Shown piece after piece: positions 42,082-51,734 of a stretch of DNA of 64,000 bases. The translations under genes were made by a program, and so were the position numbers. Under the pieces are notes generated by a model. That model saw only the letters and a list, made by a program, of their open reading frames with translations, was not told the origin of the DNA and made no database searches. Position 1 is the first letter of the stretch; every line of letters begins with the position of its first letter. Source of the DNA: Paenibacillus tyrphae (GTDB taxonomy: Bacteria > Bacillota > Bacilli > Paenibacillales > NBRC-103111); assembly GCF_027925525.1 (NCBI RefSeq), contig NZ_BSDJ01000025.1, positions 1-64,000 of the forward strand, given 5' to 3'.

Positions 42082-43064
42082 ACGCTACCACCTCTCTTGG
42101 CTGCTTCGCGCCACCAAGCTTCACTGGCGGCGTACCAAGCAACCGTGCGCTTCAGCCCTTCCTCAAGGGGAACCTGGGGCTGCCAACCAAGCCGGCTTGC
42201 GATCTTGGCCGGATCGATCGCATAGCGCCGGTCATGACCAAGACGGTCCGGGACGAACCGGATCAGCGACTCCGGCTTCCCGAGCTCGGCAAGAATCGTC
42301 CTGACGATGTCCAGATTCGTCCGTTCGTTGCGGCCCCCGATATTGTACACTTCCCCGGGAACGCCCCGATGCACGACCCGGTCGATGGCCGTACAGTGGT
42401 CCTCGACATACAGCCAGTCGCGAACGTGAAGACCGTCGCCGTACACCGGAACGTGTTCGTCGCGCATCGCCCGCGTAATAATCGTCGGTATGAGCTTCTC
42501 CGGGTATTGATAAGGCCCGTAATTGTTGGAGCAGCGGGTGATGATAACGGGAAAGCCATACGTCTCGAAATAAGCGCGGGCAAGCAGATCGGAACCCGCC
42601 TTGCTTGCGGCATAAGGACTATTTGGCGCAAGCGGCGTCGTTTCGGTGAAAACCCCCTCTTCGCCGAGCGCTCCGTACACCTCGTCGGTGGAAATATGAA
42701 CGAACCGCAACACCCCTGCGCGCCGGGCCTCTTCGAGCAGACACCCCGTTCCCAGCACATTGGTGCGCACGAACGCCTGCGGATCGGCAATGCTGCGGTC
42801 GACATGCGATTCAGCCGCAAAATGGACGACCGTATCGACGCCCTCCTCGTCCAGCACGCGTCTCACGGCGTCCGCGTCCGCAACGTCCCCCTGCACAAAC
42901 CGGTAATTCGGCAAACCGACGGCATCGGCCATATTTGCCGGTTGGCCCGCATAGGTCAACAAGTCGTAATTGACGATGCGGTCCTCCGGATGGCGCTGCA
43001 GCCAATAGCGGACAAAGTTGCTGCCGATGAAGCCCATCCCGCCTGTGACTAGCAGCGTCCTCAT
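42078..43064 (-). CDS. rmlB: dTDP-glucose 4,6-dehydratase
   Basis: A 328-residue NAD+-dependent enzyme: LLVTGGMGFIGSNFVRYWLQ, HFAAESHVDRSIADPQAF, HISTDEVYGALGEEG, SPYAASKAGSDLL and ITRCSNNYGPYQYPEKLIP. All catalytic motifs are intact and the length is normal. It converts dTDP-glucose to the 4-keto-6-deoxy intermediate. It overlaps rmlA by 4 bases. Confidence 0.95.
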   Translation of the reverse strand: MRTLLVTGGMGFIGSNFVRYWLQRHPEDRIVNYDLLTYAGQPANMADAVGLPNYRFVQGDVADADAVRRVLDEEGVDTVVHFAAESHVDRSIADPQAFVRTNVLGTGCLLEEARRAGVLRFVHISTDEVYGALGEEGVFTETTPLAPNSPYAASKAGSDLLARAYFETYGFPVIITRCSNNYGPYQYPEKLIPTIITRAMRDEHVPVYGDGLHVRDWLYVEDHCTAIDRVVHRGVPGEVYNIGGRNERTNLDIVRTILAELGKPESLIRFVPDRLGHDRRYAIDPAKIASRLGWQPQVPLEEGLKRTVAWYAASEAWWREAAKRGGSV

Positions 43065-43783
43065 GGCTCTTCACGTCCTATCAAGCGAGCGCCCGCTTCC
43101 ATCAGGGATCGATGCGTCCCCGCATCGGTCCACCAGCCGCTCAGCATACTGAAGCCGAGCTGTCCGGCCGCAGCATAAACGTTATTCACATCCGTAATTT
43201 CCAGCTCGCCGCGCATCGAAGGCTTCAGCGAACGAATGACATCGAAGACGTTCGAATCATATAAATAAATCCCGGTAACGGCGTAATGGGAAGGCGAGTT
43301 GTCGGGCTTTTCCACGATCCGGACAATGCGCCCGTCCACCAGCTCCGCCACTCCGTAACGCTCCGGGTCCGGCACCTTTTTCAAAAACACGTGAGCTCCT
43401 CCCTTCTGCCGCTGAAACTCGTCCGCCGCCTGCTTTAACGAATCCTCGAACAGATTGTCGCCAAGCAGCACCATCAGCTTCTCCCCGGGGCGGACGAACG
43501 ATTCGGCAATGCCGAGCGCATGCGCGATGCCGCCCGCCTCGTCTTGAATTCCGTAGCTCACCTGCACCCCCCAAGGTTTTCCACTGCCGATATACTCGGT
43601 ATATAATCCGGCGGATTGTTTGCCGGTCACCAGCATCAATTGCGTGATGCCCGCTTCCGCCATTTTGCGGATGGCGTAGTGGATCATCGGATATTTGCCC
43701 ACCGGGAGCAAATGCTTGTTAATGATATTCGTCATCGGGCGCAGCCGGGTACCGGTGCCGCCTGCGAGTATTATGCCTTTCAT
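43061..43783 (-). CDS. rmlA: Glucose-1-phosphate thymidylyltransferase, operon copy
   Basis: A 240-residue SpsI-type RmlA: MKGIILAGGTGTRLRPMTNI, NKHLLPVGKYPMIHYAI, LLGDNLFEDSLKQ and GELEITDVNNVYAA. It is the first gene of the rmlABDC-cgeB-like-glycosyltransferase cluster. ATG at 43783 follows AAAGGAG; the frame to 43819 is an artefact. It is a close paralogue of the copy at 1437-2159, 41 kb away. Confidence 0.93.
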   Translation of the reverse strand: MKGIILAGGTGTRLRPMTNIINKHLLPVGKYPMIHYAIRKMAEAGITQLMLVTGKQSAGLYTEYIGSGKPWGVQVSYGIQDEAGGIAHALGIAESFVRPGEKLMVLLGDNLFEDSLKQAADEFQRQKGGAHVFLKKVPDPERYGVAELVDGRIVRIVEKPDNSPSHYAVTGIYLYDSNVFDVIRSLKPSMRGELEITDVNNVYAAAGQLGFSMLSGWWTDAGTHRSLMEAGARLIGREEP

Positions 43784-43846
43784 CGCGCTTCTCCTTTCTT
43801 TCGTATAATGGGTGCGCACGGTTTGGACGGATGAATGCCATGTTCA

Positions 43847-43871
43847 TATGATATGCAACCCAAAGGATGGT
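43847..43871 (-). promoter_or_regulatory. Possible sigma-K-type promoter of the rml/cgeB-like cluster
   Basis: The minus strand carries CATATCATA (43855-43847), a CATAnnnTA match, about 63 bases before the rmlA start. The nearest upstream ACC is at a spacing of only 13 bp, so the -35 half is weak. Confidence 0.25.
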
Positions 43872-43936
43872 CTGATGGACGAATACCATGCGGGGCGAAA
43901 AATTGGCTTTTGTACCGAAAAAGAGGGAAACGGCTA

Positions 43937-43966
43937 AAGCCTGCCTCCGTTAATAGAGACAGGCTT
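43937..43966 (-). terminator. Probable terminator of the MORN-protein gene
   Basis: AAGCCTGCCTC (43937-43947) pairs with GAGACAGGCTT (43956-43966) apart from one mismatch; the T-tract is weak. Confidence 0.45.
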
Positions 43967-43980
43967 CCTGTTAACCCGGT

Positions 43981-46900
43981 TTATTCGTCATACCAATCCT
44001 TGCGGTACCCGTTCTTGAACTCGCCCTCGTACTCCGGCTTGCCGTCCGTGTCGAACAGCTTGCCGCGTCCGTGCGCCTTTCCTTCCGCAAGCTCGCCTTC
44101 GTACGTCGTTCCGTCGGCGTAGTACAGCTTGCCGGTACCGCTGCGCGCCGTATTGATGCCGGACAGAGGCTGCCCTTTGGCATCCGCGAAGCTGCCGCCC
44201 TCGCCGAATTCGGAGTATTCGAAGGGTCCTGTGTAGACGGTACCGTCGGCATAGTACAGCTTGCCTTGACCTTGGAATTCGCTATCTTCGAAATCCCCGT
44301 CGTAGAGCAGGCGGCCTTCTTTCGTATAGACCTTCCCGCGGCCCGACCACATGCCGTAATCGAATTCCCCTTCGTACTGCAGCTTGCCATTTTCGAAGAA
44401 CGATTTGCCCTGGCCTTTGGCGGAATCGTCCGCGTATGCGCCTTCGTGCCATAAATGCCCTTCCAGGTCGAAGCTTTGACCGAAGCCGTTTCGTTTGCCG
44501 ACCCGATACTCGCCCCGATGGTTCAGCGTGCCGTCCTCATTGTACGTTTCGCCACGGCCCTGCGGGACGCCGCCTTGAAATTCGCCTTTGTAAACCGTGC
44601 CGTCGGCGAAGCGGTATACGCCCGTGCCCTGGTCCGCTCCGTTCGCAATCGCCTTCCCGGACGAATCGGCGAAGGCGCCTCGCTCTCCGTATTTTCCTTG
44701 ATCGAATTCTCCGGTGTACGTATCTCCGTTAAAGAACGTCAGCTTGCCTTGGCCGTGATAAAGCCGTCCGCGAAATCCGCCTTCATAGACCGCTTTGTCC
44801 TTCCGGTATTCCGTGCCTTGACCATTTCTCGTTCCGTCCTTAAATTCGCCGGAGTAGAGGAGGTGGCCCTGCCAATCGTACTCCTTGCCCTGACCGCTCT
44901 GCTTTCCGGCCTTGTAACCGCCCTCGTAGCTCAGCTTGCCTTCCGTGTTGTATTCCTTGCCGCTGCCGCTGCGCTCTCCGTCCGCATAGCGTCCTTCGAA
45001 CTCCAGCCTGTCGTCCTCGCTGTATTCTTTGATCTCGCCGTTCATCGCGCCGCCAAGGAACGATCCTTCGACTCGCCCGCCTACCATAATATGGTATACC
45101 CCATGTCCGTTTGGCTCTCCGGAAGCCGTCTCCCCTTCGTACCAATCGCCATTGGCGTAGAATCGAAATCCCTTGCCGTCCTTCGCCGGGTCAATCGTCC
45201 TTCCTTGCGCATCGAGGAACGTCCCCTTACCGAACTCTTGGTCCACAAACGTCCCCTTGTAGACCGCTCCGTTTGAAAAATACATCGTCCCTTCATGAAT
45301 ACGATTGTTCTTAAACGTTCCTTCGAACAGCAGCTTGTCCGAGACAAAGTATTTGCCTTCGATCAATGTCTGGTTGTCGACTTTCCCCTCGAACCGTTGG
45401 TCGTTCCTATAATAGACGATACCATGGCCTTTTTTGACATTATGCTCGATTTCGCCGACATACTTTTCCCCCGTCGCAAAATAGACGGTTCCTTTCCCGT
45501 GCATGTCGTTATCCTTGAAGCCGCCTTCATAGACCAAACGGCCCTCCACGAACAGTTTGCCGTTGCCGTTCAGCTTGCCTTGAACAAACTCGCCTTCCTG
45601 CCGGCTTCCGTCCGAATTGTACTTTTTGCCTTGACCATTCGGCAAATCGTCCCGGAACTCCCCTTCCAGCATTAAACGGCCGACCGGATCGTATTGCTTG
45701 CCCTTGCCGTGCTTGCGGCCGTCCTTCCATTCGCCTTCATAGTCGATTTCGCCGCTGCTTGCGTATTGAGTTCCTTGTCCGTTATACTTGCCGTCCTTCA
45801 GTTCGCCGCTGTAGATCAGTTGCCCCTTCTCGTCGTACCGCTTGCCGGTGCCGGTCGTGACGTTGCTCACGATATAAACGGCCTGTCTATCCTGATTCCA
45901 GATGACAAGTTTGTCCGCGGCTTCCCCTACCAAGCGCAGCGGCACCAGCGTCGTCCCGTTGCGAAGCTCCGGCGCGGCCGGCAGCTTGACGGGCTTCCCG
46001 TTCACGCGGGCTTCATCCTGCCCGATCGTCAGCACAAGCTCCAGCCCCGGCTTCGTCCCGGTCACCTGGCGCTGCTCCTCGTTCCACGTCACCTGCAGCC
46101 CGAGCTTCCCGAACACGCCGCGAAACGGCACAAGCACGGCGCCGTTCCGGTTGAGCGGCGGCTCTTCGAAGGCGATCCGCTCGTCGTCCACAAATACGTT
46201 GATGCTGCGCTCATAGCCTGGGAACAAAGTCGGGTCAAACTCGACAGTGACTCCACGATCCTGCAGCGCCCGCACCGTGTCCGCAGCGCTTGCCTCCAGC
46301 GGGTTCCCGCCGAGCCGCACCTCGCTCAGCTTGCTCAAATCCGTGAGCGCGCGGATGTCCGTAATCTTGTTGTCCCGCAAGTCGAGCGATCTCAGCTCCT
46401 TCATAGCGTCAATGCCCGAGAGGTCGGCAAGCTGCGTATTCCGCAGCTTCAATTGCTGGACTCCCGCAAGTTTCGCAATCTCGCCCAGCTTGCCGAGCGG
46501 ATTGCCGGACAAATCCAAGTAGAGCAGTCCCGTCAGCGCATCGATGCCGTCCACGGCTTTGATCCCCGCGCCGCTTGCCGCCAGGCTCTCCAGCCGCGTC
46601 AGCTTCCAAAGCGGCTCCGGGTCCTGCAGCGGATTGCCGCTCAGGAACAAGTGCTTCAGCTTCGGCAAAGCAAGCGGACGCACGTCGGCGATCCGGTTAT
46701 CCGACAGGTCCAAATAAGTAAGCTGCTTGAGCCCGCTGATTGGATAGACGTCGCTGATCTGGTTACCGCTCACATCGAGCCGCGTCATCCGGGCAGCGTA
46801 CTGCAGCCCGACGAGTTGTTCGATCGGCCGCATTTTCTTGCCGTCCGAGGCCATGAGGCGGGAGAGACTTTGCAGGTCCTCCGGCGTCAGGTCGCCGTCC

Positions 46901-47064
46901 GGTTTCTTCAACTGGTCGCGGATCACCTTTTCCAGATTGGCGTCGGGCACCAGGGCGGCCGCCGCGCTCCATACGCGCTCCGTGGGTAGCGGCATGACGA
47001 GCGGCGCCGCCATGACCCATGCGGATAGAAGCGTGATGGCATACATACGATTTTTACGGAACAT
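43981..47064 (-). CDS. Secreted LRR / stalk-domain / MORN-repeat protein
   Basis: In this 1027-residue protein the signal peptide (about 1-36) is followed by an internalin-like LRR array (about 85-285; MTRLDVSGNQISDVYPISGL, YLDLSDNRIADVRPL). Then comes a copper-amine-oxidase-N-type stalk domain (about 290-400; NGAVLVPFRGVFGKLG, NGTTLVPLRLVGEAADKL). A long array of MORN repeats (about 405-1027; YEGEWKDGRKHGKGKQY, YSGEFKDGTRNGQGTEY) completes the protein. MORN arrays in secreted proteins are thought to make elongated beta-hairpin surfaces. The gene is alone and divergent from the two-component system. No sorting signal is visible; function unknown. Confidence 0.85.
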   Translation of the reverse strand: MFRKNRMYAITLLSAWVMAAPLVMPLPTERVWSAAAALVPDANLEKVIRDQLKKPDGDLTPEDLQSLSRLMASDGKKMRPIEQLVGLQYAARMTRLDVSGNQISDVYPISGLKQLTYLDLSDNRIADVRPLALPKLKHLFLSGNPLQDPEPLWKLTRLESLAASGAGIKAVDGIDALTGLLYLDLSGNPLGKLGEIAKLAGVQQLKLRNTQLADLSGIDAMKELRSLDLRDNKITDIRALTDLSKLSEVRLGGNPLEASAADTVRALQDRGVTVEFDPTLFPGYERSINVFVDDERIAFEEPPLNRNGAVLVPFRGVFGKLGLQVTWNEEQRQVTGTKPGLELVLTIGQDEARVNGKPVKLPAAPELRNGTTLVPLRLVGEAADKLVIWNQDRQAVYIVSNVTTGTGKRYDEKGQLIYSGELKDGKYNGQGTQYASSGEIDYEGEWKDGRKHGKGKQYDPVGRLMLEGEFRDDLPNGQGKKYNSDGSRQEGEFVQGKLNGNGKLFVEGRLVYEGGFKDNDMHGKGTVYFATGEKYVGEIEHNVKKGHGIVYYRNDQRFEGKVDNQTLIEGKYFVSDKLLFEGTFKNNRIHEGTMYFSNGAVYKGTFVDQEFGKGTFLDAQGRTIDPAKDGKGFRFYANGDWYEGETASGEPNGHGVYHIMVGGRVEGSFLGGAMNGEIKEYSEDDRLEFEGRYADGERSGSGKEYNTEGKLSYEGGYKAGKQSGQGKEYDWQGHLLYSGEFKDGTRNGQGTEYRKDKAVYEGGFRGRLYHGQGKLTFFNGDTYTGEFDQGKYGERGAFADSSGKAIANGADQGTGVYRFADGTVYKGEFQGGVPQGRGETYNEDGTLNHRGEYRVGKRNGFGQSFDLEGHLWHEGAYADDSAKGQGKSFFENGKLQYEGEFDYGMWSGRGKVYTKEGRLLYDGDFEDSEFQGQGKLYYADGTVYTGPFEYSEFGEGGSFADAKGQPLSGINTARSGTGKLYYADGTTYEGELAEGKAHGRGKLFDTDGKPEYEGEFKNGYRKDWYDE

Positions 47065-47149
47065 GCGAGCGAATTCCCCTATTCGTTAAAATATGTACAA
47101 GTGGTTGATCGATTAGTACTTTCGACATAATTCTACAGGATCAAGGAAA

Positions 47150-47177
47150 TTCCTGCCTGTCCAAAACGTGATATAAT
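47150..47177 (+). promoter_or_regulatory. Sigma-A-like promoter of the two-component operon
   Basis: TTCCTG (47150-47155), a 16-bp spacer and a perfect TATAAT (47172-47177) lie 42 bases before the response-regulator ATG. Confidence 0.5.
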
Positions 47178-47219
47178 TTCAACGAGTTCATACCGCTTGC
47201 GAAAGAAAGGATATCCGAG

Positions 47220-47888
47220 ATGAAAATTTTATATATTGAAGACGACGCGGAAATCGGACAATGGGTCAGCGGCGACCTGACCGAAAGGGGGTACGAGGTT
47301 CTGTGGCTGACGTCCGGCGACCGGGCGGGCGAGCAGATGAAGGAAGCCGATCTCGTGCTGCTGGACGTGATGCTTCCGGGACTCGACGGCTTTACGGTCG
47401 GACAGCGGCTGAAGAAGGAGTTCCCGGCTACGCCCATTCTGATGATATCGGCGCGGTCGTCGATCGAGGACAAGCTTCACGGGCTGCAATTTGCCGACGA
47501 CTATGTGACGAAGCCGTTTCATCCCGATGAGCTGGCGGCGCGGATCGAAGTGCTGCTGCGGCGCTTCGACAAGCGGGTTTCCCCGCAGCTCCAGCTCGGC
47601 CATCTGTGCGTCCACCCGGATGAAAATCGACTGGTCGACAGCGAGACCGGCGAAGAAATTATTTTGACGGGCAAGCAGTTTCAAATCTTCATGTATTTTT
47701 TGCGTCATCCGAACCAAATTTTGACGAAGGATCAAATTTACGAAGCGGTATGGGGAGAGCCCTACCTGGAAGGCGACAAGACGCTGATGGTGCATATCCG
47801 CTACCTTCGCGAGAAAATCGAACGCGATCCCGGAAACCCGCAAATCATCGAAACGATTCGCGGCATCGGCTACAGGGTGAGAGCATGA
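47220..47888 (+). CDS. OmpR/PhoB-family response regulator
   Basis: A 222-residue regulator: receiver domain with acidic pocket ED-D (residues 7-9), phospho-acceptor Asp49 in VLLDVMLPG, switch residue in ISARSS and Lys in VTKPFHPDEL. It is followed by a winged-helix DNA-binding domain (LTGKQFQIFMYFLRHPN; YLREKIERD; IRGIGYRVR). It overlaps the histidine kinase by ATGA and heads an operon with an ABC transporter, so it probably controls that transporter. Confidence 0.93.
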   Translation: MKILYIEDDAEIGQWVSGDLTERGYEVLWLTSGDRAGEQMKEADLVLLDVMLPGLDGFTVGQRLKKEFPATPILMISARSSIEDKLHGLQFADDYVTKPFHPDELAARIEVLLRRFDKRVSPQLQLGHLCVHPDENRLVDSETGEEIILTGKQFQIFMYFLRHPNQILTKDQIYEAVWGEPYLEGDKTLMVHIRYLREKIERDPGNPQIIETIRGIGYRVRA

Positions 47889-49252
47889 GGCCGACCGCTA
47901 AAACAAAGTTTCGGAATTCGCTGCTGGCCCGGTACGTGTTTATTATTTTAATCGCGCTGTGCATATGGCCGCTCGTGTTTCCGGTCGGAAGCCTGATTTA
48001 TTACATGCAGAGCCAGTTGTTTTTCCCCGAGGAATTCAACATCTATGACAGCCGCAACCTGGAAAAAGCATGGCATCAAGAAGCCAAGGATCTGGACAAA
48101 GCGGCGGCAGATGCGGTGGACGCCAAGCTTCGGGCATTGAAGGAACAATATCCGCGCGCTTCGATGTTCTGGGTGGACGCCTCCGGCCGGCTGCGGCTCA
48201 AACTCGGGGTAACCGTTGCGATTCCGGAGCAATGGACGATGGCGGACAGCATGCAATTTATGAAAAGCAGCTATGGCGGGGACCCGTTCACCGTCGTCGC
48301 TTTTATCGGCCAAGACCCGAAGCAGGGCTTCATGGTGGTGCAAATTCCGCGGCATATGATGGAAAGCGAAGTGATCTATCCGTCCAACGAGCGGTTTCTT
48401 ACCGTGTTTATGCTTTCCATATTTTCGTTCTTCCTGTTCACTTCCTGGCTGTTCTTCGCCCGCATCCGCAAACGGCTTCTCCGCTTCCAAATCGCCATGA
48501 CGGAGACCGACGAATCCGGCATTCCTCAGCCGATCGCCGTGAAGAGGGTCGACGAAATCGGACAGCTTGGGCTGGCGTTCAACCATATGATCGATCAATT
48601 GAACAGCGCGCGCCAGCGGGAACAAGAGGAGGAAGCGCTGCGCAAGCAGCTTATCGCCAACCTGTCGCACGACCTGCGGACACCGCTTACGACGATCCGG
48701 GGCCACGCCTATACCCTGCGCAAGGAACCGTTAACGCCCAAGGGAAAGCAGTCGCTCGACCTGATCGAATCGAAGGTAGACAATGTGGCGCAGTTGATCG
48801 AGAACCTGATGTCCTATACCTTGCTGTCGGCGGGCAAATACCCGCTGCGGACCGCCCGGACGGACGTGCTCAGGCTGTGCCGGACCTCCGTGGCCTCCTG
48901 GTATCCGGTCTTCGAGAAAGAAGGCTTCGACGTCGATGTCCGGCTGCCGGAAGCCGCCTTGTATTGGAACGTCGATCCGCAATGGTTTACCCGCATTCTG
49001 GACAACCTGTTCCAAAACATCGTCCGCCATGCCAATTCGGGAAAATATGTCTGTATCCGGACCGAGGAGCGGCACGGAACTACCGCCGTCGTTATCGCGG
49101 ACAAGGGGCCGGGCATCCATGCGGAGTCGGACAACAAAGGGGCCGGCATCGGCTTGACCATCGTCGCTTTAATGATCAAGGAAATGAGCCTGAAGCAGGA
49201 TATCGTCGGCTCCCGCGACGGAACGGCCATCTATATGTATCCGAAAATTTAA
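47885..49252 (+). CDS. Sensor histidine kinase
   Basis: A 455-residue kinase with TM helix about 16-41, an extracytoplasmic sensor of about 130 residues, TM2 about 175-195, HAMP, and DHp motif NLSHDLRTPLTTIRGH with phospho-acceptor His262. The CA domain has NLFQNIVRHANSG (N box), IADKGPGIHA and GAGIGLTIV. The sensor is larger than in BceS-type intramembrane kinases, so it may bind a ligand directly, as LanK-type kinases do. The start ATG overlaps the regulator stop. Confidence 0.92.
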   Translation: MRPTAKTKFRNSLLARYVFIILIALCIWPLVFPVGSLIYYMQSQLFFPEEFNIYDSRNLEKAWHQEAKDLDKAAADAVDAKLRALKEQYPRASMFWVDASGRLRLKLGVTVAIPEQWTMADSMQFMKSSYGGDPFTVVAFIGQDPKQGFMVVQIPRHMMESEVIYPSNERFLTVFMLSIFSFFLFTSWLFFARIRKRLLRFQIAMTETDESGIPQPIAVKRVDEIGQLGLAFNHMIDQLNSARQREQEEEALRKQLIANLSHDLRTPLTTIRGHAYTLRKEPLTPKGKQSLDLIESKVDNVAQLIENLMSYTLLSAGKYPLRTARTDVLRLCRTSVASWYPVFEKEGFDVDVRLPEAALYWNVDPQWFTRILDNLFQNIVRHANSGKYVCIRTEERHGTTAVVIADKGPGIHAESDNKGAGIGLTIVALMIKEMSLKQDIVGSRDGTAIYMYPKI

Positions 49253-49322
49253 ACGAATTTTAAACGAAAGCTCCCTTTCGTTTTAACCTTCGGCGTCTAT
49301 TATGGAGGCTGAGGTGATTGAA

Positions 49323-50234
49323 GTGGAATCCATCATAACTACACGTAATTTATCCAAGCACTACCGCTCGCGCAAAGCGGTAGACAAGGTCGATCTGGAT
49401 ATCCGGAAAGGCGATATCTACGGCTTTCTCGGTCCGAACGGCGCGGGCAAAACGACGACCATCCGCATGCTCCTCGGACTCATCAGGCCGACGGAAGGCA
49501 CGATTCACATCTTCGGGAAGGACCTGAGAAAAGAGCAGCGGGCCATTCTCCGCAAGGTCGGCTCGCTGGTCGAATATCCTTCCTACTACGGCCATCTGAC
49601 CGCTTATGAAAATCTGGAGACGATCCGCCGTATTCTGGACGTACCGAAATCGCGAATCGACGAGGTGCTCGCCATCGTCCGGCTGACCAAGGAAGCGAAG
49701 CGCCCGGTCAAGGGCTTCTCCCTCGGTATGAAGCAGCGGCTCGGCATCGCCTCCGCCCTGCTCGGCCATCCGGAGCTGCTCATTCTGGACGAACCGACCA
49801 ACGGCCTTGATCCGACGGGGATCTTGGAAATCCGCGAGCTGATCAAGGCGATGCCGAAGGAGCACGGCATAACCGTGCTCGTATCCAGCCACCTGCTCAG
49901 CGAAATTGAGCTGACGGCCACCCGCGTCGGCATCATCCAGCAAGGCGCGATGATGTTCGAGGATACGATCGACAGGCTGCGCGAGCGGGCCCAGAGCAGC
50001 ATCCGCATCGCGCTGTCGAGCCCTGAGGGCGCCCGGCGTACCGTCGCGCTGACCGGGTGCCACGCCGAGCTCCACGAATCTTCTATTCTGATTGAGCATA
50101 TTTCCGACGATACGCTTGCGGAAATCGTCGCGCTGCTCGTTCAGTCGGGACACTCGATTTACCGCGTGGAGGAAGTGAAGAAATCGCTGGAAGATATTTT
50201 CCTTGAGATGGTCGGGGAGGGAACCAGCCTATGA
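49323..50234 (+). CDS. ABC transporter ATP-binding protein (LanF/BcrA-like)
   Basis: A 303-residue ATPase with Walker A GFLGPNGAGKTTTIRML, signature VKGFSLGMKQRLGIA, Walker B LLILDEPTNGLDPTG and switch VSSHLLSE, plus an 80-residue C-terminal extension. Closest family type: bacitracin/lantibiotic immunity transporters. Start GTG at 49323 with GAGGTG upstream. It is the first of three genes for a transporter in operon with the two-component pair. Confidence 0.9.
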   Translation: MESIITTRNLSKHYRSRKAVDKVDLDIRKGDIYGFLGPNGAGKTTTIRMLLGLIRPTEGTIHIFGKDLRKEQRAILRKVGSLVEYPSYYGHLTAYENLETIRRILDVPKSRIDEVLAIVRLTKEAKRPVKGFSLGMKQRLGIASALLGHPELLILDEPTNGLDPTGILEIRELIKAMPKEHGITVLVSSHLLSEIELTATRVGIIQQGAMMFEDTIDRLRERAQSSIRIALSSPEGARRTVALTGCHAELHESSILIEHISDDTLAEIVALLVQSGHSIYRVEEVKKSLEDIFLEMVGEGTSL

Positions 50235-50944
50235 TGTTCCGGGTGCTGGCTGCCGACTTTCTGAAAATTCGCCGGAAAGCGATCTGGTTTCTGATCTTCC
50301 TCGGGCCGATCGGCGTCATTGCGCTGCAGGCGGCCAATTACGGACTGCGTTACGATTATTTGATGGAAAAATACGCGGCCAACCCGTGGGGCGCTTTCCT
50401 GGGCAACATTCAGTTTCTCCTTCCGGTGACGATCCTGCTCGGCATCGCCATCATTGCGTCGATGGTCGCTAACATCGAGCACCAGATGAATTCGTGGAAG
50501 CAGCTGCTGGCGCTGCCCATAGCCAGAGCTTCCGTGTTCAGCGCCAAATTTACGTTATGCGTGCTGATGCTGCTCATCTCGTGCATCCTGCTGGGCATCG
50601 GCATCGTCGGGCTCGGGCTCGGACTGAAGCTCGGCACGGACGTGCCGCTGATTAGCGTTATCAAGCTGAGCTTCTATCCGTTTATTGCCTCTTTACCGGC
50701 TTTGGCGCTGCAGCTGTGGCTGTCCGTGACGATGCGCAATCAAGCCCTTCCTTTGACGGTCGGCATTCTCGGAGGAGTCGTGTCGACCTATGCCAGCAAT
50801 ATGCCCGACTGGTTTTTATGGAAGCTTCCTTTGCTGACAAACCATGCGGGCATACCCGAGTATTCGGTCGTAGCCGGTCTTGCGGTCGGAATCGTCATTT
50901 TCGCCATCGGATTACTTCACTTTACGAGACGGGATGTGAATTGA
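50231..50944 (+). CDS. ABC-2-type permease subunit (LanE/LanG-like) 1
   Basis: A 237-residue membrane protein with six predicted helices (FLIFLGPIGVIALQAANYGL; LPVTILLGIAIIASMVANIE; LLISCILLGIGIVGLGLGL), and a WKQLLALPIARASVFSAKF segment common to lantibiotic-immunity permeases. Overlaps the ATPase gene (ATGATG) and is followed at once by its paralogue. Confidence 0.85.
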   Translation: MMFRVLAADFLKIRRKAIWFLIFLGPIGVIALQAANYGLRYDYLMEKYAANPWGAFLGNIQFLLPVTILLGIAIIASMVANIEHQMNSWKQLLALPIARASVFSAKFTLCVLMLLISCILLGIGIVGLGLGLKLGTDVPLISVIKLSFYPFIASLPALALQLWLSVTMRNQALPLTVGILGGVVSTYASNMPDWFLWKLPLLTNHAGIPEYSVVAGLAVGIVIFAIGLLHFTRRDVN

Positions 50945-51679
50945 ATGAGAACGTTCCTAAATGTGCTGCGCTCGGAGTGGCTCAAAATGCGCAAGGCCAA
51001 CATTTGGCTGCTCGTCTTCGTCAGCCCGGCTCTTGCAGCGGTCAGCGGCTTCCTGTCGCCCATGGTCGCAGGTCTGCCCGAGTGGGAGTGGCTGTTTATA
51101 ACGGCCGCCGCCATGCATGCTTTTCTGTTCCTGCCGCTGTTGACCGGGGTGTTCGCCGCCTTCGTCTGCCGCTACGAGCATGCGGGCGGAGGCTGGAAGC
51201 AGGTGCTGACTCTGCCGGTTTCCCGTACGCAGCTTTACCTGGCCAAATTTACGATCGTCATCGCGCTGCTCGCCGTCACCCAACTGCTGCTGCTGGCCGT
51301 CGTCCTGACCATCGGTACGATTAAAGGCTTTACTTCGGCCGTGCCATGGGACGTTTTACTGCGGAGCGTGCTGGGTGGCTGGGTGGCAACTTTACCCTTG
51401 GCCTCCCTGCAAATGTTCGTATCGGTCGCTTGGTCCAGCTTTGCCGCGCCGCTTGCGATCAATGTCATCTTCACGATTCCGAATATGCTTATCGTCAATT
51501 CGAGCGACTACGGACCGTATTACCCTTGGGCGCAGCCCGTCCTGTCCATGCTTCCGAAGGGACAGGCGGATTTCGGCGCGTTTAACGTCCCGGTGGAGAC
51601 GCTGCTGTTCGTTATTCTCGGAAGCTTCCTCGTCTTCTTCGCCGGCGGGCTTACTTATTTCCGCAGGAAAGAAATTTAA
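50945..51679 (+). CDS. ABC-2-type permease subunit (LanE/LanG-like) 2
   Basis: A 244-residue membrane protein of the same family (WKQVLTLPVSRTQLYLAKFT; six helices). With 50231-50944 and the ATPase it forms a three-protein LanFEG-like exporter, predicted to remove a membrane-active peptide or bacitracin-type antibiotic. No lantibiotic precursor or modification gene lies nearby, so it is defence rather than self-immunity, or has another substrate. Confidence 0.85.
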   Translation: MRTFLNVLRSEWLKMRKANIWLLVFVSPALAAVSGFLSPMVAGLPEWEWLFITAAAMHAFLFLPLLTGVFAAFVCRYEHAGGGWKQVLTLPVSRTQLYLAKFTIVIALLAVTQLLLLAVVLTIGTIKGFTSAVPWDVLLRSVLGGWVATLPLASLQMFVSVAWSSFAAPLAINVIFTIPNMLIVNSSDYGPYYPWAQPVLSMLPKGQADFGAFNVPVETLLFVILGSFLVFFAGGLTYFRRKEI

Positions 51680-51696
51680 GCGAAAGAGAAATAATA

Positions 51697-51734
51697 AAGA
51701 GACCGAAATTCTTCATAAGAGGATTCGGTCTCTT
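51697..51734 (+). terminator. Terminator after the ABC operon
   Basis: AAGAGACCGAA (51697-51707) pairs with TTCGGTCTCTT (51724-51734); no good T-tract follows, so efficiency is uncertain. Confidence 0.6.

Noticed and set aside
47220..51679. Lantibiotic biosynthesis cluster
   Set aside because: Regulator, kinase and LanFEG-like transporter are present, but no precursor peptide, LanB/C/M or processing gene lies nearby.
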